Shown piece by piece: positions 33,851 through 41,688 of a stretch of DNA of 41,881 nt (the stretch's first letter is position 1; each line of letters begins with the position of its first letter). The DNA is from Phaeobacter italicus. GTDB lineage: Bacteria; Pseudomonadota; Alphaproteobacteria; Rhodobacterales; Rhodobacteraceae. The notes beneath the pieces were generated by a model. That model was not told the DNA's origin. It saw nothing but the letters and a program-made list of their open reading frames with translations, and ran no database searches. The position numbers were made by a program, and so were the translations under genes. Location of the stretch: the NCBI RefSeq assembly GCF_001258055.1, contig NZ_CVRM01000010.1:1-41881 (forward strand), given 5' to 3'.

Positions 33851-35500
33851 TCAGCGCCCAGCCCGCAAAAGGCCCAGCCGATCAACCACACCCTCGGCCC
33901 AACGGTGAGAGGCCTCTCCGAAACAGTCATGCAGCGAGTCGGCGGCAACCACGCTGCCAAGGGCCAGCCGCCCCAAAAGACAAAGCCCGGCAACGGACCC
34001 ACCATCGCGTCCGACCACCTGCCCGTCTTTGCCGGTGTTTGCAGCCAATGCCTCTGTCAACGGAGAGAGCCACCCGCCATTGACCAGCCCCACCAGCACA
34101 GGCGCCCGCAGAATTGACAGGTCGGGTGACGGCATGACCGCATCAATCATCACATCCACGGCAGTTCTGCCAGTCGACGTGGCAAGCTCCCACCCTGTAT
34201 CCGTCAGGCTTACATCGGGATCCACAGCATGCCCAAGATCGACAATCCCAGCGTCGATCAGCGCGGCCAGTTCGCGACTGGACGAAACCGGCGGGCCGTA
34301 GGAATAGCGTTTCAATCCTTCGTCGAATGCAACGATGACCTCAGCCGTTTCAGGTGGGGTATCGGCAGGATTATAACCACTGCGCAGCGCGTCCTGCCAT
34401 TTCCGCCAGACCTGCCCGATGGCGTAGCCGATCGTTGGCACCGCTGAGCCCTCGGCCATTGCGATGCCATGCATCAGCGCCTCGTGCGGTGATGCCGTTT
34501 CCTGAGATCCGGGCTCCTGCCATTCTGCCATGAGCCACGCGGACACATCAGCGGCCCCTGCCGGATTGCCCTGCTCCGACAGGATGCGGGCCACCACCGG
34601 CTCCAGCGCCCGACTTAGGCGCGTCCGCGCGCTTGCCGGACTGCCGCAGGCGGCGTCAGCAATGGCATCGGCAAAGATCTGTGTCTCTGCCTCGCGCGGG
34701 TCAAAGCGGGCATCGACCTCTTTGGTTTCGGGTTTGGGATAGGGGGGCAGCCCATCAAGAGAAAAAGGCAGGATGCGCGCCGGCTCTGCCCCGCAGGACA
34801 CATAGCGCCCATCGGCAAAACACCCTCCCTGTTCCGTGGTGAGCACGCGCAGAACATCAAAGGCCGACAGTGCAAGACCCCGGATCGCGACCCGCTGCCC
34901 CGCCCAGTTCTCCGCTTCCGCGCCAAGCCGTCGGGCCGGATAGGCCTGCGCCAACACCCCGGCCGCTGTCAGAGAATGGCGCTGCCACTGGGCGAGCTGG
35001 TCGTCTGGCTCTACCTCCGGTTGGCCCAGAGACAGCAGCACCTCCTGATATGGGCCCTGCCAGGTCCTGCCGACCCGCACCATCCAACCGTCATCCCGCT
35101 GCTGCAGGTCTGTCACCGTCGCGGCGTTGTGGTGCAGGTCCAGCCGACCTGTCGCCCGCAGATCGTCAAGCCGCGCTTCAAGATAGCGGCCAAGATCCGC
35201 GCGGCTTGGAAAGACATCCGGCCCGGGGCTGTCCTGCAACCACTCGGCAAAACTGCCGCAACGCGAAAACTCGGGCGGGCGAATGTCGATATCGCGCATG
35301 GGGATGTTCAGACGGCAGACTGCCAGCTCTCTCGGGTCGAAATTCGGCCCTGCCCCACAGGCGGGAAACGGGTCGAAGGTCTCGACCCGCAAGGGCGCAG
35401 CCCCGTCCCCCATCCGTGTGGCAAGCGCCTCCAGCGCGCCAAGGCTGCGCGGCCCCATCCCGATAACCGCTACGCGCGGCGCCTCTTTATCTTGCGTCAT
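33851..35500 (-). CDS. FAD/NAD(P)-binding protein (pfam13454-like)
   Basis: A 549-residue flavoprotein-like oxidoreductase. The N-terminal dinucleotide fold VAVIGMGPRSLGALEALATR lies at about residues 10-29 in the FAD/NAD(P)-binding style of lysine/ornithine hydroxylase relatives. NIPMRDIDI and EVLLSLGQPEVEP follow as further nucleotide-domain features. No signal peptide is seen. GAGGTGGG precedes the ATG at 35500. It lies 81 bases after the oxygenase gene at 35582-36763 on the same strand, so they probably share a transcript. The substrate and product are not recognisable. It meets the SnoaL-like gene end to end with an 18-base gap. Confidence 0.78.
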   Translation of the reverse strand: MTQDKEAPRVAVIGMGPRSLGALEALATRMGDGAAPLRVETFDPFPACGAGPNFDPRELAVCRLNIPMRDIDIRPPEFSRCGSFAEWLQDSPGPDVFPSRADLGRYLEARLDDLRATGRLDLHHNAATVTDLQQRDDGWMVRVGRTWQGPYQEVLLSLGQPEVEPDDQLAQWQRHSLTAAGVLAQAYPARRLGAEAENWAGQRVAIRGLALSAFDVLRVLTTEQGGCFADGRYVSCGAEPARILPFSLDGLPPYPKPETKEVDARFDPREAETQIFADAIADAACGSPASARTRLSRALEPVVARILSEQGNPAGAADVSAWLMAEWQEPGSQETASPHEALMHGIAMAEGSAVPTIGYAIGQVWRKWQDALRSGYNPADTPPETAEVIVAFDEGLKRYSYGPPVSSSRELAALIDAGIVDLGHAVDPDVSLTDTGWELATSTGRTAVDVMIDAVMPSPDLSILRAPVLVGLVNGGWLSPLTEALAANTGKDGQVVGRDGGSVAGLCLLGRLALGSVVAADSLHDCFGEASHRWAEGVVDRLGLLRAGR

Positions 35501-35581
35501 CTGTGCCCACCTCGTGCCTTTGCCACTTTAGGTATCGCTGGCATCGCAGCTGACAACCGCACAAGCCGTGGTTCCGGACGC

Positions 35582-36763
35582 CTATGCCTCCTTCACGCGG
35601 CGCATATCCTTGAGCTGCGCATCAAACTCCTGCGGCGCAAGCCCCTCGCTCAGGGCACGTGCAAAGAATGCAGCCTGCGTTTCCGGGGCCAGCCCGTTGG
35701 TTGGCGGATCGCGGTCCAGATTGGTTGGAAAGGAATACCCCTCTGCGGTTGCCGCAATGCCAGCCGAGAGATCTGCAGCACTGATCGTGCCTGCCTTTTT
35801 GGCCCGCAGCGCCTGCGGGTAAACCAACCTGCACATCTTGTCGCGGTCGATGGTCTCCATCGCGCGCCCAAAGGCCGATGACACCTGCAACAGATTGACA
35901 AAGCGATGAATATCCGCGCTCGTGTTGGCCCCTGCGGCATGAAAAAGCGCCGGATTGAAGAACACTGCATCGCCCTTGGAAAGCGGCAACTGCACGTGAC
36001 GTTCTTCAAAAAGGGCGCGGAAATCTTCACGACGCCATGCGGCATAACCGGGTCGATAGGCCTGTGAAAATGGCAGCAACTTGGTCGGCCCGCTCTCCTG
36101 CGGCATGTCACAATGGGCAATGCCGCCCTGTAGCGTCAGGATCGGCGACACATCGTGCACATGGGCCGGATAAGATGCGCTCAGCTCAGCCGTCTGAAAC
36201 CCAAGGTGATAGTCACGATGCGCCTGTTGCGCCGCACCACCCGGATGCACGAGATTGACCTGCGCCGTCATCTGATAGTTTGGGCCAAGCCATGCCTCGC
36301 AGACGGCCGCAATTGCGGCATTGGCGAAATAATCAAGGAAAACATCAGGCGCCGCTTCGCAGAGCTTCTGAAGCGCGTTCCAGATCCGATCATTGGCGCC
36401 AGCCGCTGCAAAATGATCTCCGCCCCCGCCGGTGCCCGCCTTTTCCCGGGCGATGATATCCGCATAAATCGCAGTCGCACGATCCAGCACCTCGGTGTCG
36501 GCATAGGCCGATTTCAGCACCAAAACCCCGGCCCCATTGCGCAAGACCTGCGCCCATTCCGCCATCAGCGCCCTGCGGGTCGACACATCCTCAAGGGCCG
36601 CGCGCAGGGTGTTCATGTCATAGATCGGGATGTTCTTTTCCACCGCCATTGCATGTGGCACCGTCTCTCGCAGGGTTTCCTGATCTATGAGCGCCTTGAA
36701 TTCCCCCAGATCACAGGTCTGCGGATTGTAGTAGGCAACAGATGTTTCCGTGTGGTTGGTCAT
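35582..36763 (-). CDS. Phytanoyl-CoA dioxygenase (PhyH)-family Fe(II)/2-oxoglutarate oxygenase
   Basis: A 393-residue cytoplasmic protein. The iron triad is visible: His182 and Asp184 in AHRDYHLGFQ and the distal His275 in FFNPALFHAAGAN. Arg287 (IHRFVNLLQ) is a candidate for 2-oxoglutarate binding. The family hydroxylates diverse small molecules, so the name does not imply phytanate metabolism. AGGAGGACC stands just before the ATG at 36763. It is divergent from a LacI-type regulator, 77 bases apart, and likely co-transcribed with the flavoprotein-like gene. The N-terminal 110 residues carry no motif I recognise. Confidence 0.83.
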   Translation of the reverse strand: MTNHTETSVAYYNPQTCDLGEFKALIDQETLRETVPHAMAVEKNIPIYDMNTLRAALEDVSTRRALMAEWAQVLRNGAGVLVLKSAYADTEVLDRATAIYADIIAREKAGTGGGGDHFAAAGANDRIWNALQKLCEAAPDVFLDYFANAAIAAVCEAWLGPNYQMTAQVNLVHPGGAAQQAHRDYHLGFQTAELSASYPAHVHDVSPILTLQGGIAHCDMPQESGPTKLLPFSQAYRPGYAAWRREDFRALFEERHVQLPLSKGDAVFFNPALFHAAGANTSADIHRFVNLLQVSSAFGRAMETIDRDKMCRLVYPQALRAKKAGTISAADLSAGIAATAEGYSFPTNLDRDPPTNGLAPETQAAFFARALSEGLAPQEFDAQLKDMRRVKEA

Positions 36764-36840
36764 GTGGTCCTCCTGGTTTTGAAAGAAGACTAAAGACGCA
36801 GCAGTTGAATTGCCGGCGAAAAAACATCAAAAACACATCA

Positions 36841-37860
36841 ATGACCCATCGCTTTCCCATAAAGGAGATCGCCCGCCAGGCCGGGCTGGGGACGGCCACC
36901 GTGGATCGGGTGCTGAACGCCCGCGCCCATGTCAGCCCCCAGACAGCGCTTCGGGTCAAGGCCGCGATCAAAGAGCTGGAAGCGCAGGAAGCCCAGCTTT
37001 CTGCGCGCGGCAGACGGTTGTTTTTCGACTTTGTGGTCGAGGCCCCGGCACGCTTCAGCCGGGAAGTGAAATCAGCCGCAGAGGCAATTTTGCAAGACAT
37101 TGGCCCGGCGGTCTGTCGCCCTCGGTTTCTCTTGCAGGACGTCATGGAAGAAGACGAGGTTGTCGCCGCGCTTCGCCGGATCCAAAAACGGGGAAGCCAG
37201 GGCCTGTGCCTGAAGGCCCGCGATACGGCCAAGATCCGAGAGGCGATCGCCCAGACCACCGCGGCAGGCATCCCGGTGGTCACGTTGGTTACAGACATCG
37301 GCCAAAGCGATCGTCTCGCTTATGTCGGGCTCGACAACTCCGGCGCCGGGCGCACCGCGGCCTATCTGATTGCCAGAGTGCTGACCGCCGGTTCCGGACA
37401 GGTGCTGGCAACCCGGAGCCATCGTGATTTTCTGGGCGAAAAGGAACGCGCAGACGCCTTTGGCGAGACTTTGGCAACCCTGCGCCCCGACCTGCAGGTC
37501 ATCTCGGTCCAGGGTGGCAGCGGTGTGGATTTCGCCACCTCCAAGGTCCTTTCGGATGTTGTTGACGGGCTGGATGAGCTGCGCGCAGTATACTCAATGG
37601 GCGGCGGCAATCGCTCTATCCTGCGTACGCTGGAGGATCGTGGATTGCGGGCAGAGGTTTTTGTCGCCCACGATCTGGACAAGGAAAACCGCGATCTGAT
37701 TGATGCCCGACGCCTTGATTTCATTCTGCATCACGATCTGAAACTGGATCTGAAACACGCATTCAACGCGTTTTTGTCGTACCACCGGCTCATCAGCGAG
37801 CAGGCCACGACGCCGATTTCAACTGTTCAGGTGCTCACCCCCGAGAACATCCCGCCTTGA
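36841..37860 (+). CDS. LacI-family transcriptional regulator
   Basis: A 339-residue regulator. The helix-turn-helix occupies residues 6-27 (PIKEIARQAGLGTATVDRVL). The effector domain is of the periplasmic-binding-protein type (about 60-330): GLCLKARDTAKIREAIAQ, DNSGAGRTAAYLIARVL and GEKERADAFGETLATL. No transporter genes are adjacent, so it probably controls the divergent oxygenase-flavoprotein pair. The ATG at 36841 is chosen from the HTH position. No ribosome site is visible before it (A-rich ACATCAAAAACACATCA), so its translation may be weak. No clear palindrome is seen in the 77-base gap. Confidence 0.85.
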   Translation: MTHRFPIKEIARQAGLGTATVDRVLNARAHVSPQTALRVKAAIKELEAQEAQLSARGRRLFFDFVVEAPARFSREVKSAAEAILQDIGPAVCRPRFLLQDVMEEDEVVAALRRIQKRGSQGLCLKARDTAKIREAIAQTTAAGIPVVTLVTDIGQSDRLAYVGLDNSGAGRTAAYLIARVLTAGSGQVLATRSHRDFLGEKERADAFGETLATLRPDLQVISVQGGSGVDFATSKVLSDVVDGLDELRAVYSMGGGNRSILRTLEDRGLRAEVFVAHDLDKENRDLIDARRLDFILHHDLKLDLKHAFNAFLSYHRLISEQATTPISTVQVLTPENIPP

Positions 37861-37899
37861 ATCAACGCCAGCCCACGGGCACCATAACCTGCAAAACCG

Positions 37900-39027
37900 C
37901 TACCGTCGCGGCCCTGACAGGAACTCTCCGATGGGTTTCAGCGCATCAATGTGGCTGCACAGGACGCGGAACGTCACCAAAAGCGGCACGGCCATGATCA
38001 TTCCCATAACCGACCAGAGCCAGGCCCAAAAGGCGACCGATATCAGAATGACAACCGTATTGAGGCTGAGGTGGCGACCGACAAGCCACGGGGTCACCAC
38101 CTGCCCCTCGATCACAGTAAGGGCAAGGTAGATACCGGCCACTGTCAGCGCATCAAACAGCGTCGGCAGCGATACAAGCGCCACGCCAAAGGACACAATC
38201 ACGCCGATGACCGCCCCGACAAAGGGCACAAAGTTCATTCCAAACGCCAACAGCCCAAAGGCCAGCGGATTGGGCATGCCCAACAGGCCGAGCGACACCC
38301 CAACGATCACCCCCAACCCGGCGTTCACGCAGGTAATCGCCAAGAGGTAACGCGACACCTCCCGCTCTACGTCATAGGCGATCTGGATGGCCCGCTTCTT
38401 GTCAGCAAAGCGCGGCAGGACGCTGACCAGCCGTTCATAGAACAGGTTTCCGGAGGCCAGCATGAAAAAGGTGAGGATAAGAACAAAGAGCGTCTGCGCA
38501 ACAATCATGGGCGCCCCCACCGCAACCGTTGTCAGCGGACCGCTCGTGTCTTCGATGACGACTTCGACAGGGTCTTCGGCACCATCTGCGGCACCTGTTG
38601 TTGCCTCTTCGATGCGCCTGTCAGCCTCTGCCACGGCTGCCGCAACACCAGAGATGTCTTTGAGTTTGCGTTCAACCTGCTGGGCCACACGCGGTGCGTC
38701 TTCGATCCACTCCGATGCGGGAATGGCCAATATCGCGGTCGAGGCTGTCAAACCGGCGACGAGGCTCAGAACAATTGCCGCCGCTGTGACGGCCTCGGGG
38801 ATGCCCTTGCGCCGCAGCCAGCGGCAGGGTCCACTGAAAACAAGGGACAACAGAAACGCGAGGATTACCGGCACCGCAAATGCGCGCCCAATGGCAAGCG
38901 CTGCAAGAACAGCAAGCAATGCCAGAATGACGATAGCGGCGCCAACGATCTGGCTGGCGCCGACAACCGGGCCTAACCTCTCTGCACGCTCCGGCACCTC
39001 TGCCGAAGCGCTGTCCCCCTCGCCCAT
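37900..39027 (-). CDS. AI-2E family transporter (PerM/YdiK-like)
   Basis: A 375-residue inner-membrane protein with about eight hydrophobic helices in the AI-2E layout. It starts after a soluble 25-residue lead with VGAAIVILALLAVLAALAIG. Conserved parts are NFVPFVGAVIGVIVSFGVAL and VVTPWLVGRHLSLNTVVILI near the end. A soluble acidic periplasmic-side segment of about 55 residues (about 118-170) is inserted between the third and fourth helices. The family name refers to a TqsA link with autoinducer-2 efflux, but many members act in ion or stress responses. The ATG is one base past a 22-codon gene (39029-39097), so translation is probably coupled. Confidence 0.85.
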   Translation of the reverse strand: MGEGDSASAEVPERAERLGPVVGASQIVGAAIVILALLAVLAALAIGRAFAVPVILAFLLSLVFSGPCRWLRRKGIPEAVTAAAIVLSLVAGLTASTAILAIPASEWIEDAPRVAQQVERKLKDISGVAAAVAEADRRIEEATTGAADGAEDPVEVVIEDTSGPLTTVAVGAPMIVAQTLFVLILTFFMLASGNLFYERLVSVLPRFADKKRAIQIAYDVEREVSRYLLAITCVNAGLGVIVGVSLGLLGMPNPLAFGLLAFGMNFVPFVGAVIGVIVSFGVALVSLPTLFDALTVAGIYLALTVIEGQVVTPWLVGRHLSLNTVVILISVAFWAWLWSVMGMIMAVPLLVTFRVLCSHIDALKPIGEFLSGPRR

Positions 39028-39028
39028 G

Positions 39029-39097
39029 TCACAGGACGAAGTTGACGATTGCCAGAACGATCACGACCAGGCCAACGAGATAGATGATGCGATGCAT
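39029..39097 (-). CDS. 22-residue single-helix membrane microprotein upstream of the AI-2E gene
   Basis: A short frame starts MHRIIYLVGLVVIVLAI and continues with VNFVL to a TGA. Nearly the whole peptide is a hydrophobic helix with one Arg and one His at the N-terminus, so it would insert with its N-end inside. AAGGGAGAATACC gives a strong ribosome site before the ATG at 39097. Its stop is followed after one base by the ATG of the AI-2E gene (TGACATG). This pairing supports a real coupled gene, perhaps a small partner or a translation leader. It is too short for normal gene callers. Confidence 0.72.
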   Translation of the reverse strand: MHRIIYLVGLVVIVLAIVNFVL

Positions 39098-39381
39098 GGT
39101 ATTCTCCCTTTACGCTACTGAAACCTCAATGCGCAGATCACCCGTTTCGTTCCGGTCGGCAGGAAAATAGTTGCCCATTGATCCGCACGCCCGCTGTTCA
39201 AAGGCTGCAATGAAACGCCATGTGAACACCCTGCCCGCGCTTGCCGACAGGCCATATGGGCTTATCTCCTCAGGGCATGAGCGGGCCGCTCGCCCGATCT
39301 GATTTTCAAACAATGACGCCAGCAGCTTCTGAGGTCAGGGGTAACAGCATTTCAAGGCGCAGATACCAAAGGGAGCAAGAG

Positions 39382-40794
39382 TTGACACAAACATCAGAAC
39401 CAGCAGGAGCCGCTGCCCCTGCCACGGTGGCAGAGGTGATGTTGCGCATGGTTTGCGCCCTATTCGTCGCCGCATGTGTCGGCCTTTTTGCAGACCAGAC
39501 CCTTGCCCAATCCGCAGATGGCCCGGTTCAGACCGACGGGCAGATCGAAGTCGGCGCAGAGGCCGTGCGCGATGGCGAGATCCTGAGCCGCATCAGGAAT
39601 CTGCTTGCCGAAATTGACGGCTACAACGGTGTCACAGTCTCTGTCTCAGAAGGCGTGGTGCGCGTCACCGGTCAGGTAATCGACAACGCCGCGCAGGAAC
39701 GGCTGACCCAGATCATCAACCGGGTCACCGGAGTGGTTGCCATTGAAAATGAAACAGAAATCAGCGGCACTCTAGAGGAACGGCTCGCCCCCGCCTGGGA
39801 GCGGATCGCGAGCCGGACGCGAAACCTGTTGGCGAATGTGCCGATTTTTCTGGTCGCCATGACCGCCTTTCTGGTGATCGCAGCCGGAGGCTGGGTCTTG
39901 ATCTCCAAGATCGGGATCTGGAGCAGACTGGCCCCCAACGCCTTTATCGCGGATGTCTACAGGGCGGTGGCGCGGGTGCTGTTCGTTCTGGTTGGGCTGG
40001 TCCTTGCCCTTGATATCCTGAACGCAACCGCCTTGATCGGCGCGGTTCTGGGGGCCGCCGGTGTCGTGGGGCTCGCGCTTGGCTTTGCCGTGCGCGACAC
40101 GGTTGAGAACTTCATCGCCTCAATCCTGCTCAGCCTGCGCCAACCGTTTCGGCCAAATGACTTTGTTGACATCGGCGGCGATCAGGGCACCGTGGCCCGG
40201 CTGACCTCTCGTGCGACGATTTTGATTTCCCCAGAGGGCAATCATATCCGCATTCCCAACGCCACCGTCTTCAAGGGCCGGATCGTGAATTTCACCCGCG
40301 ACCCGCGCCGCCGTTTTGGCTTTGATCTGGGGGTGGATGCAGACGCCGATCTGGCCGCCGCCCTGTCGACAGCGGTGACCGCGCTAGAGGCCCAACCCTT
40401 CGTCCTGAAAGAGCCAGAAGTCGGCGCCTGGATCAGCGAAGTGGGGGATTCCAACGTGATCCTGACCTTCACGGGCTGGGTTGATCAGACCGACGTGAAC
40501 TTTGCCAAGGCCCGCGGCGAGGCGATCCGGGCCACCAAGATTGCTCTGGAAACTGCGGGCTTTGGCCTTCCGGAACCCATTTACCGGGTGCGTCTTGATG
40601 GGGGTGCGGCACCCGCTGTGCCAGAGGGACCACCGGCACCGCCCACGCGCGCGCAGAAGACCGCCCCGACAGAGCTGCCGGTTGCGGCCGACCCATCCAG
40701 AGCAGAGCCCGACATCGCGGAGGCTGCAGAACGAGAACGCGAAGGTCTTGATGGCGGCGAGAACCTGCTGGACGACCAGCAAAAGGCCGAATGA
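39382..40794 (+). CDS. BON-domain mechanosensitive channel (MscS family)
   Basis: A 470-residue membrane protein. After a probable signal peptide (MLRMVCALFVAACVGLFADQ) comes a BON domain (about 55-130), EILSRIRNLLAEIDGYNGVT, a periplasmic fold that binds lipid or envelope surfaces. Two helices (about 155-215) and the MscS pore region VVGLALGFAVRDTVENFIAS follow, then the cytoplasmic beta domain PFRPNDFVDIGGDQGTV. It releases osmolytes on hypo-osmotic shock. It ends in a Pro/Glu-rich tail. The TTG at 39382 has AGGGAGC upstream; ATG 39439 would give the same mature protein with a shorter signal. The frame extends to 39241 without support. Confidence 0.85.
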   Translation: MTQTSEPAGAAAPATVAEVMLRMVCALFVAACVGLFADQTLAQSADGPVQTDGQIEVGAEAVRDGEILSRIRNLLAEIDGYNGVTVSVSEGVVRVTGQVIDNAAQERLTQIINRVTGVVAIENETEISGTLEERLAPAWERIASRTRNLLANVPIFLVAMTAFLVIAAGGWVLISKIGIWSRLAPNAFIADVYRAVARVLFVLVGLVLALDILNATALIGAVLGAAGVVGLALGFAVRDTVENFIASILLSLRQPFRPNDFVDIGGDQGTVARLTSRATILISPEGNHIRIPNATVFKGRIVNFTRDPRRRFGFDLGVDADADLAAALSTAVTALEAQPFVLKEPEVGAWISEVGDSNVILTFTGWVDQTDVNFAKARGEAIRATKIALETAGFGLPEPIYRVRLDGGAAPAVPEGPPAPPTRAQKTAPTELPVAADPSRAEPDIAEAAEREREGLDGGENLLDDQQKAE

Positions 40795-40796
40795 GA

Positions 40797-40843
40797 AACG
40801 CCCCTGCGGCTGTCCGCGAAGGACCCGTTGCAGGGGCGTTTTT
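40797..40843 (+). terminator. Rho-independent terminator after the MscS gene
   Basis: An eleven-pair stem, AACGCCCCTGC (40797-40807) with GCAGGGGCGTT (40830-40840), has a 22-base loop containing a small inner pairing. It is followed by TTT at 40841-40843. It begins 3 bases after the stop codon. Confidence 0.85.
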
Positions 40844-40921
40844 CCATATCATCGGTGTCGCATCCGGCGGGGCGAACAGGCGCCTGCGACAGACAGCTCG
40901 CGCCCGACAGCCGAGGGGCAG

Positions 40922-41098
40922 TTATGCCCCGCCGCTGTTGTCCGTGTTGTCCTGATCGTCTTTGCTGGCCTTGGCGCCGTGGTCTGGATCGGTGTGATTG
41001 GGATCACCTTTCTCGCCGGGGCGGTTTTTCAGCGGGTGATGCTGCTCGGATCCTTTCAGACCATCGATCACTTTGTAACTCGGCTGCTGCTTGGTCAT
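40922..41098 (-). CDS. 58-residue hydrophilic acidic protein, unknown function
   Basis: A short minus-strand gene not recognised from any family. It starts MTKQQPSYKVIDGLKGSEQH and ends ASKDDQDNTDNSGGA. It is rich in Asp, Lys, Asn, Gly and Pro without hydrophobic core segments, so it is probably disordered and soluble. AAAGGA stands 8 bases before the ATG at 41098, and codon use is G/C-ending like its neighbours. The plus-strand reading frames over it are hydrophobic and lack ribosome sites. It converges with the MscS gene, with that gene's terminator between them. An intrinsically disordered stress protein is a possibility, not a conclusion. Confidence 0.62.
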   Translation of the reverse strand: MTKQQPSYKVIDGLKGSEQHHPLKNRPGEKGDPNHTDPDHGAKASKDDQDNTDNSGGA

Positions 41099-41463
41099 GA
41101 CATATCCTTTCGGGTTCTGTTTCTGACGGCTGAGACAGCAAAAATGCTGCCACGGGTCACCTAGACCAACGTGCAGCAGCAGGCACGGTTCCCACGTTGG
41201 CAGAACAAAACCCTGCCCATCCCCACATCCGCAGGCAGCGGATCAGGTAAACGTGGTGAAAACTGGCGATCCCTGAAGGACTACCGTTTTCATTTTGAAA
41301 TCTGAGCCTTACCCAAGACTTCTCCAAGACTAGCACTGATAAGAAATCAATCACTTACAAGAGGCATTTCCAACTTTTTCGCCACCCAACCAACCCCGAA
41401 ATCTGGCGGACAAAACGATTGACATCGTTCAAATGTTCGCCATCCGTTCTTGACATATGGACA
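41099..41463. other. Gene-poor, more A+T-rich intergenic stretch
   Basis: 365 bases in which I see no convincing gene, RNA or repeat. Base composition drops clearly in A/T-richness terms compared with the upstream operons, especially around 41280-41400. The right end holds overlapping candidate operator motifs (41419-41455) just before the small gene at 41464. The shift suggests foreign or decaying sequence. Confidence 0.5.
41419..41455 (+). promoter_or_regulatory. Candidate promoter/operator cluster before the small gene at 41464
   Basis: Three motifs overlap. TTGACA occurs at 41419 and 41450, both good -35 elements, but no clear -10 follows. GTTC-N7-GTTC (41435-41449) matches the direct-repeat LexA box of Rhodobacter-type alphaproteobacteria, with a further GTTC at 41427. 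TTGA-N6-TCAA (41419-41432) resembles an FNR/Dnr site. With only eight fixed bases, a LexA match is expected about once by chance in a window of this size, so none is proven. Confidence 0.35.
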
Positions 41464-41688
41464 ATGAAAAGAACAGATATCGGCGGCGAAGTTCTCAAAG
41501 ATGATTGGGTTATCATCTGGGATTGCCGCGAGGTGGGGCGAATTTACTTCAACGATTTCCCATACAAAAATGCCAAACCTTGGAAGTGGGCGACCTGGGT
41601 GATCCCCGCAGAGAGTGAGCGGGAAGAGACTATGGAAGAAGCGAGGGAGACGGTCAGACGTGTAGTGCTGCGCGTGTCTGGCGGCTAG
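41464..41688 (+). CDS. Small hypothetical protein (74 residues)
   Basis: A 74-residue soluble protein of unknown function. DDWVIIWDCREVGRIY followed by aromatic residues (WKWATWVIPA) resembles short alphaproteobacterial hypotheticals with a (D/E)VGRIY strand and a Trp-rich strand, probably a small beta-sheet fold. The second half is an acidic/basic helix (SEREETMEEARETVRRVVLR). No good ribosome site precedes the ATG at 41464. A TTG at 41419 is in frame, but it overlaps the operator motifs. Codon use is less G/C-biased than in the rest of the window, in line with a transferred or accessory gene. Confidence 0.55.
   Translation: MKRTDIGGEVLKDDWVIIWDCREVGRIYFNDFPYKNAKPWKWATWVIPAESEREETMEEARETVRRVVLRVSGG

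Noticed and set aside
36764-36840. Possible LacI operator around GCCGGC in the oxygenase/regulator gap
   Set aside because: Only the six-base centre is palindromic; the flanks do not pair, so no operator can be supported.
39110-39313. 67-residue minus-strand frame between the microprotein and the MscS gene
   Set aside because: No ribosome site found, and it reaches into the divergent promoter region. Not convincing as a protein.
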